Part shown: one piece after another, positions 56,222 through 64,000 of the stretch
Layout of the letters: every line of letters begins with the position of its first letter
Position numbering within the stretch: position 1 is the first letter of the stretch
Assembly (NCBI RefSeq): GCF_014905175.1
Contig: NC_057790.1
Span: 8,308,001 to 8,372,000 of the forward strand
Source: Aphidius gifuensis
Taxonomy: Eukaryota; Arthropoda; Insecta; Hymenoptera; Braconidae
Direction of reading: 5' to 3'
DNA: 64,000 nucleotides
The notes under the pieces: generated by a model
The model's database searches: none
Seen by the model: the letters and a program-made list of their open reading frames with translations, nothing else
What the model was told of the DNA's origin: nothing
Position numbers and translations under genes: made by a program

Positions 56222-57000
56222 TTAATTAAATAGTACATCTGGTACTGATAATGGTTTAGCTTCATAAACACGTCGTAAATCATCACCACTACCTTCACAA
56301 AAAAGAAAGATTGGATAGTCAACTTTTTGATTTGGTGGTACTAAAAACTGTAAAATAAAAAATAATATTCTTTTTACTATTGAATTAAATATATTAAAAA
56401 TCATAAAAAATTTAAACTTACTGGTTCAACAATTTTAACAAAATTATTAAATATTTTTTTACCACTGTGAAAAATTTGGTTTCCATACATCAACAGCTTC
56501 TTGACAATAATGTGAATCAAGATGAATTAATTTATCCTCTTGATAGCCAACAAAATGTCTACCACCAATAACACCAATACAAACATCTAAACTAAGTAAT
56601 ACTGTTAAACATGGTCCATATCGTGAATTTAATTTATCAGCACCTAATCTAAGTGGTACTAAAAGTACAAGTGATCTTCAGCTACCATCAGGAAGTTGAC
56701 ATAATTTTTTAACATCATCTAAGCAAAATGCACAATCTTGAGCAACATAAACAGCAAAATTATTAAATTCATTATACATTAATGATGCTCATTTTTTGCA
56801 AATTATTAAATTCATTATACATTAATGTTGCTCATTTTTTTTTCTTAAAAGATGAGCAACTGATGCTGGTCCATACCAATCACCAGCTCATTTACCAGTT
56901 GATGCACCAAGTGATACTTTTTCTTCTAATTGTGTTGTTATTGATAATTGATCAGGTCACCATCTCCAATCTATTTAATTATTTAGATATAAAATATTAA
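56222..57000 (-). pseudogene. ATG4 (autophagy cysteine protease) pseudogene fragment
   Basis: Minus-strand fragments match the C-terminal half of ATG4: AGDWYGPASVAHLLR, VYVAQDC, LVLLVPLRLGADKLN, LLSLDVCIGVIGGRHFVGYQ, DKLIHLDSHYCQEAVDVWKP, and near the end PPNQKVDYPIFLF. The catalytic LDxH segment (LDSH) is present. ATG4 processes Atg8/LC3 for autophagosome formation. Stops occur at several places (within the GKWAGDW motif, after QLPDGS and in the last segment), with a frameshift near 56960. The Cys-containing N-terminal half is absent. It lies immediately upstream of the FEN1 remnant on the same strand, so the two may have arrived together. Confidence 0.75.
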
Positions 57001-57818
57001 ATTAAAAGGGAGGGGGGGGGGGTTCCTTAAGAACTTACAAAAGGGGTTTTCAACAAAAATTAATAAGTTTTTAAAAATACACGAGTAACCGTACATATAT
57101 ATGTGTATATATATAATATATATATACATACTTAATTAGTTTTCGCAATAATTAGTTTAAAAAAAAAACGGTTCTTACAAATTTCATCAAATATGGCTGC
57201 TTCTGTCTTCCCTCGTCTTTCGTCTTGTCTCGATTTACCAAAAAAAAAAAAAAAAAATATATTGCTGCTTGTGTCTTCTCATCTTTAATTTGAAAAAAAA
57301 ACATTGTCTTGTCTCGTCTTGATTTACCAAAAAAAAAAAAAAAATATATATTGCTGCTCATGTCGTCACATCTTTACTTTGGAAAAAAAAAAAAAAAAAA
57401 AAACATTGTCTTGCCTCGTCTAATCCATTCATAATTATAAATTTTAGGACCTTAGCACTATGTGTAAATTTTCATTAGTATTCTTAAAAATATAACTGGT
57501 ATATAATCAGAAAATTTACACGCGTAGTGCTGAGATCCTACTTTGGATATAATCGTGTTCTATAACGTTTTTTTCTTTTTATTTGTTGCAGATCTTTTTT
57601 CATATGATTCAGAAAGTAATATCAAGCGGTTCTATTGTCTCATCAGTTTTTCTCAAAACTAATTTTCTTACTTTGTATTTTTCAAACCTTCTGTTTGATT
57701 AGTACTAGTTTAGATCTTAAGCGAAACATTATTTTGGAAATGGCTCCTCATAATTAATTTATATATATAATATAATAACAATGATGTATTGATGATATTT
57801 TTAATTAAAAATTTTTAG
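57001..57818. repeat. Simple repeats and a short tandem array
   Basis: A G-run at 57008-57020, (TA)n at 57095-57130, then about three units of a repeat with TTGCTGCTTGTGTCTTC and TGTCTCGTCTTGATTTACCA (57190-57420), each followed by a long A-run. No gene. The final bases before 57819 form an acceptor-like TTTTTAG. Confidence 0.45.
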
Positions 57819-59601
57819 ATCATCATCATCATTACAAAAAACAAGACGTTCAACGCGGTTATCAAAACAAAATGAACGACCAATCCAACCACAACCACCA
57901 CCACGACGACGACCATCAATATCATCAATCATTGATCCTGATACTGATGATGATGATGATGACGTCAACATGGTGGTAACACCTACACCATCAACATCTA
58001 CGTCTATAAACAATAATAAGCAACAATTAAAAAATAATGATGGTAGTAGTAGTATTATTCAACGACTATCACAAGAACTTGCACGTACAGCAGTACTTGA
58101 TAATAATAATATGAATATGGATATTGATGATGATTTAATTGTTGAACGTCAACGTCGTGAAATGACACAAATATTTGGTAGTCAAAAATCCATGCAAGAC
58201 AAACAATTAATCAAATCACAAGAATGGGTCGTTAAAAGTTTTTCTCAACCATCAACATCAGAGAATAATGATAAAAAGAAGTTGAATATATTACCTATAC
58301 CAAAATTAATTTATAAAAAAATTCAAAAAATGGCACCATCATCACCACCACCACCATCATCAACATTACCATCACCATCATTATCATCTCTACCATCACG
58401 TACACCTTCACTTCACCTTCACCTTCATCAACATAAACATCAACATCAAGATCTACAAGTTCAATTAATTCTGGTAAAACATCAACATCAACAAAAAAAC
58501 GTCAAAGATCAGCTGGTGATAAAAAATTTGCCAATGAACCAGATAAAAAAATGTATACAATACAGATGGGTCTACGTACACTATTAAAAATCACGAAAGA
58601 TACAAAATCAACTGATCAGAATTATAAAATTTATAGTAAAATTCAAAGTGACGTTGAGAGAGTATCTAAATGGAAAATTGGTGGATCATATTTTTTAGAA
58701 TTTTGTATTAATCAGCATAGAGGCTGGCGAGTAAATCATATTTTTTCAAATGGGGGCAAAAAAATTATTCCACAAATATTTAATATTTTAAAAATACCCA
58801 TATCACAAGGGAAACAACCTGTATATGACGTGAATTTGATTGAATTATATAATGAAAATTGTAGCATAATAACTAGGCTCAATGAAACTGATAATTTAAA
58901 TATCCCATTAAGATTTGATGTACATGGTTTAGCAAAATTATGTGACGATCAAATTGAAACATATTTAACATGTTTTGAAACAAATATCAACACACATAAA
59001 TATAAAAGATTATTCAAATTTATTAAAAATGAACGTAATATATCTGGTCAAGAAGCCTACAATATTTTATCGGATTTGATTGAGCACAATATAAGACCAG
59101 AAAAAAGTAAATTATTTAATCAATTTCAAGATTTAAACTTTAAATTATTTAATAATAATAGTAACTGGTATAAATTTTTACCATTTTTCATTGAGCTACA
59201 AAAATTGACAACTAATTTCATTGTGGTACCAATTAATCATTTTGGTTGGCATCATATTAGATATAGTACATCTGCATTTTGTAACACAATTATCTGATCA
59301 AGAATTAGTAATAGAAACTAAAACTTTGGATGATGCAGGTATATGGCATAAAATTTTTAACATTGATCCTAAAGCTTCATTAGGCACAAGATTTAATCTG
59401 TCATTAACTACTGATGGAGCTTCAGTATCAATTCAATGCCGAAAAGATGTAGTGAATAAAAATAATCCTGATAATAATAATATTCGAAAGGATGTACCAA
59501 AAATTACAATTTTAAGTCAACATTCGATTGATGATTTAAAAAATTTCAATATAACACATTATTCATCAATTGCCCAATTGTGTTGTATCAGGGATACACT
59601 T

Positions 59602-60200
<599 letters not shown>

Positions 60201-60288
60201 GCTACTTAAAAAATTACAAGGCTCTATCCGTATTTTTGATTTGTACTGGATATTCCTTAAGACCAAAAGGATATAAAAGACCCCCTTG

Positions 60289-60843
60289 CACTCAGAGAAG
60301 GATAAGTTAACAGTTAACATACCAATATGTTTACATTAAACATACAAAAGTTTAATGTTAAGATATATATATTAACAATAAACATAGATATCTTAACTGT
60401 TAACATACGCATGTTTATAGTTAACATACGTATCTTTACGCGGCCAAATATTTTGATGCGCCAGTCTACTTCTTGTCATCTTTTTTTTTTGACATTATAT
60501 TGTGATACTATTCTAATTGTAATATAATATAATATGTACTCGTGTTGTCATAAATTTATTTAAATTTAGTTTTTTTGTAAATTCATTCTTAATTTTACAT
60601 TCAATTTTCATATTTACATACGTAAATGTCTTCAACTATCAGCCTAACCTTCAAATTGTGTCAATTACAGACAATTACAGATATCTTAATAGTTAACATA
60701 CGCATATTAACTATTAAGATACGTATGTTTAATGTTAATATATATATCTTTGATGTAAACTTATCAGCCACCACCCATTTTAACATGGCATATGTTAACA
60801 TTAAACAGGATATGTTAACTGTTAACATATCCTTCTCTGTGTG
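60289..60843. mobile_element. CACTCAGAGAAGG-ended element, GTTAAC word type, 2-bp duplication TG
   Basis: CACTCAGAGAAGGATA at the left mirrors TATCCTTCTCTGTGTG at the right; TG flanks both ends. The interior is filled with GTTAACAT and TTAACATTAAACAT words. It interrupts the Fanzor gene between RuvC-I and the zinc ribbon. Its right third is duplicated at 46280-46372. Confidence 0.7.
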
Positions 60844-61012
60844 TGTGTAAATTAGAAAAAAATATGCTTAAATTTAAATTTGAAATTCTCGTTAGAGTGG
60901 ATGAGTATAAGACAACACAAAATTGCAGTAAATGCCACAGTCAATTAATTGTCGGTACACATGGGCACAGGTATGCTTACTGTCCCACCTGTGGTATCAC
61001 ATGGCATCGTAT

Positions 61013-62163
61013 ACAGATGAAATAAATTTTACTACCAATGGATAATAAAATGAGCGGTGAAATAACACGATCTGTTTCTCTGACAAGATCACTCAACATT
61101 TCATAATGTATTTTGAGTCGAGACCAATTAATTGGTTGACAATTTGATTTAATCAAATCAGAAACATGTTCATTCATAGCTTTGTATCTTTCAGTGAGTC
61201 CAATCGCCAACTGTCATTATATTATAGTAACATAAATATATATTTTTATATGATGAACAAGTCGACCGAATTATGTACAAAATTCACTTACGAAAATAAT
61301 AATAACATCTGTGAAGCTTCTAATGAAAGAAACAATGATGAACATAATTAGGAAATAAATTCCCAGAATGCAATGCCAATGAATGTCTTTTTTAAAAAAA
61401 AGAAAACTTATATTATTACAAATAATAGTTGATAAGAATAATTTATTAACGTATAAAATATACGTATTGTTTTACATTTTAGATTTAATTTTTTTTACCG
61501 AAAAAATCGGCGGTGCTCCCTAAAAATGGTTCAGTTAGAAGTTTTCCCATGTAACTCAAGTAATTATTCCATCCGTTTGCATTGCTAGCTCTGAATATAA
61601 GAGTCATAATACGTTCTACAAGTTCAAAAAATTCAATGACACCGAAAATGAGTTTAAATTTGACGCGCAGTTGTGATGATTGTAAATAAAACCTGCAAGT
61701 GTTTATTTTTTTAATTTTGTAAACAAAATTAAGATAAAATGAGAAAATTATTTATTATTTCCGAATAGGTATTAACATGTCCAGCGACTCTTCCAAATTT
61801 TTCCACTTTATCTGAAGATTAATCCACATTTGTGAACGACAGATACATACAACATTCATCAAAAATGATAATCCAATAAAAATACCGAATGGTAACATAA
61901 ATAACCTTCTCTCTGCAATGAGTTTAGAGAAAAATTAAAAAGTAATCCAATATCAATTAATTAATGTATACCTCCATTTGGGTTGATAATGTGAAATACA
62001 ATGCAATATAATAAAATTAAAATATTCAAAGAAACTGCACATGAATAAATTGTCCTCAACGATTTCACTTTAAAGGTCATCATTTCTGAAGTTGGATTCT
62101 TGACGCCGTCTATTGCAAAAATTCCAAAATACTGTCCAATTGTAATAATGGGTCCGATAGCAC
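61013..62163 (-). pseudogene. Sugar gustatory receptor, truncated at both ends
   Basis: Equivalent to exons 2 (part) to 6 (part) of the complete gene at 51470-53522, with the same intron positions. It begins within exon 2 at AIGPIITIGQYF and lacks the start exon: the base before it joins sequence homologous to the region about 300-420 bases upstream of the complete gene, so a deletion removed the promoter-proximal part, exon 1 and the start of exon 2. At the other end exon 6 stops after NIYFICI-type sequence (GSKIYFICI) and continues directly into the antisense of the Fanzor zinc ribbon. Exons 7-9 are gone. Remaining exons are open, suggesting recent inactivation. Confidence 0.85.
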
Positions 62164-62690
62164 TATTGTTAGATTGAGATATGCGTTGAGTTTTGATTTC
62201 AAGTCATAAATAAGGTATCATTTTCATATATAAAGTAATGAAATACAGCACCTAGCGAAAAATTGATTTCTTCGTTACGACGGAAAAGTAGAAATAACAA
62301 TGGTTGATTATAATATTTCTTATTTTTTGAGTTTCTATATACAATTACTTTCCTAATTAAGAATATATTTGTAGTTATTTTCATGTAAAGAAAACAAGAA
62401 ACAGATTCAATTTGTTTATGATAAATGATTAATTATTATTCAAAAAAAAATCATGCTTCATTGTACGAGATGATGCACATTACATAAGCCTATTCGTGTC
62501 CACCGGAATAAGGCTACAGAAACATGAGTAAACTTAATTAATAATTTTTATAATTTATTTTATCGAAATTTATTTTTTTTTTATTTATTTAGTCGTGATT
62601 TATTTTCTTTACATTTATTTTGTCATGTTACCAGTTTCAAATATTTCAATTTTTTGTCCAATCAATATTTCAATTTATTCATTCATGAAA
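62164..62690. other. Spacer between receptor copies
   Basis: The part near 62164-62290 is homologous to the upstream region of the complete receptor gene (53826-53945). The rest is AT-rich with no gene. Confidence 0.5.
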
Positions 62691-63950
62691 CTACAACAAT
62701 ACTATCACGTAGGAAATAATAGTTGTAGTCACCTGTGAACATGAGAATAATTATTAATAAGTGTTTCATTTTTTATTTATTCAATTTTTATTACACCTAA
62801 CACAAGCAAACATGAATTGTCTAGTAAAAATTATACAATACCGTTATCAGGAATGTTTGAGTGATATAAAAAAAATTCATTGCTGTGAGTGCAACTTCAT
62901 CAATCGATAATTGTACTTGTAACCACTGAGGCTTCAAAATAAATAATATATTGTTATTTAGAGTAGTGTTATGTAGAGTGGAATTTAAAAAATTGATAAA
63001 TAATAAACGTTCAAAATATTAATTTACTTCAAATGTTGGACCTTGTACTGGACATTTTGAAAGTAATAATATTGGTTTTTTACTCTCGTCATTAATTCTG
63101 GCTGCAAATAGAATAACTGCAATCGTTTTAATAACCAATAATCCAAATGCTCCAAAAAAGTATATGGAATTCAATATCCCATCATGTTTTGGACTGAAAA
63201 ACAAAAAATATTTTATTATAATTGTCAACATGTGAGAAGTTTTGAATTTGAGATTAATAAATTCTCACATTAGTCCATCTAAAAAAAAAATACAGATGAA
63301 ATAAATATTACTACCGATGGATAATAAAATGAGCGGTGAAATAACACGATCTGTTTCTCTGACAAGATCACTCAACATTTCATAATATAATTTGAGTCGA
63401 GACCAATTAATTGGTTGGCAATTTGATTTAATCAAATCAGAAACATGATCATTCATAGCTTTGTATCTTTCAGTAAGTCCAATTGCCACCTGACATTATA
63501 TTATAGTAACATAAATATATATTTTACATGATAAGTAAGACATCTGAATTATGTACAAAATTTACTTATACAAAAATAATAAAAACGTTTGTAAAGCTTC
63601 GAATGAAGGAAGCAATGATGAAAATAATTAAGAAATAAACTCCTAGGATGCCAAGCCAATTGTCTTATTAGAAAAACAAAATCTATTAATTATAATACCA
63701 ATTACTCAATTATGAAATACTTTTTTCAATTTATCAGATTCAATTTTTTGTACCGGAAAAAATGACATTTGTTCCAAAAAGAGCCTCAACCATAAAGATT
63801 CTTCTTTGTTTGAAAAGACCAATCAGTTGTCCATCTGTATTGATAGCTCTGAATGTGGAAGCCAGGATATGATCTCCGAGTTCAAAACATCCAGTGACAA
63901 CAAAAATTATTTTGAATTTAACACGCAGTTGTGGAGAATGTTGATAAAAC
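62691..63950 (-). CDS. Gustatory receptor for sugars, third tandem copy, 5' part outside window
   Basis: Exons equivalent to 4-9 of the complete gene are present: exon 4 starts at 63950 (FYQHSPQLRVKFKIIFVV), exon 5 about 63661-63569, exon 6 about 63490-63270 (VAIGLTERYKAMNDH), exon 7 about 63194-63029 (PKHDGILNSIYFF), exon 8 about 62936-62847 (PQWLQVQLSIDEVALTA) and exon 9 62732-62691. All keep reading frame and consensus splice sites as far as seen. The last exon ends at TAG where the sister gene has a Gln codon, so the protein lacks the final QFHK. That is a small change and may be tolerated. Exons 1-3 lie beyond position 64000. Confidence 0.8.
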
Positions 63951-64000
63951 CTGCAAGTGATTTTTTTAAAAGCTAAACATAACTAAAAAATTTACTTATT

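Overview
This window is AT-rich, intron-bearing eukaryotic DNA from an insect. The main evidence is a tandem set of sugar-type gustatory receptor genes (Gr5a/Gr64 subfamily), short introns of about 50-110 bases, an insect-type 28S rRNA copy with an R2 retrotransposon in its usual site, and a very high load of inverted-repeat elements. A hymenopteran (possibly a parasitoid wasp) would fit, but that is inference; nothing seen here fixes the order.

Layout. 0.9-2.0 kb: a spliced, secreted chymotrypsin-fold protein without its catalytic His and Ser. 3.5-5.3 kb: a four-exon gene whose C-terminus resembles the Hsp70 substrate-binding lid and ends in a CaaX box. 5.9-7.2 kb (minus): a lysine-rich exon that begins with the second half of an FHA domain. 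8.3-11.8 kb (minus): a decayed 28S rRNA segment carrying a dead, 5'-truncated R2 element and a small 3-bp-duplication MITE. 11.8-14.9 kb: remnants of a Polinton/Maverick-like capsid gene and a pogo-like transposase, plus a PHD finger held inside another element. 15-34 kb: almost entirely palindromic and tandem repeats, with one real tRNA-Leu(TAA) and one short unrecognised acidic ORF. 35.2 kb: a small secreted six-cysteine (knottin-like) peptide gene. 35.5-48.6 kb: more repeats. 48.7-49.7 kb (minus): a two-exon gene of unknown function. 51.5-53.5 kb (minus): a complete nine-exon sugar receptor gene, 449 residues. 55.2-57.0 kb (minus): adjacent dead copies of FEN1 and ATG4. 57.8-61.0 kb (plus): a dead Fanzor (eukaryotic TnpB-like RNA-guided nuclease) gene, broken by an AAT microsatellite and an inverted-repeat element. 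61.0-62.2 kb (minus): a second sugar receptor, truncated at both ends. 62.7-64.0 kb (minus): a third receptor copy running off the window.

The most unusual pattern is a dispersed class of non-coding elements. Nine copies have ends beginning CAC or CCC (for example CACTGAGAGAAAT, CCCGAGTAGAAA, CCCTGGTGGAAA, CCCGGGAAAAAA) and sit between 2-bp direct duplications of varying sequence (CG, TA, CA, AT, TG, AT, CA, TG, AA). Each copy is filled with its own short, often palindromic word (TTGATCAAG, CTGATCAGG, GTTAAC, AGATCT, GGAGAAA and others). Several carry a tRNA-like module with Pol III A and B boxes, and one carries a PHD-finger exon. I do not recognise this class.

The functional genes here do not form a pathway. 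The receptor cluster is the only local gene family. The rest looks like a repeat-rich interval where duplicated gene fragments and mobile DNA have accumulated.
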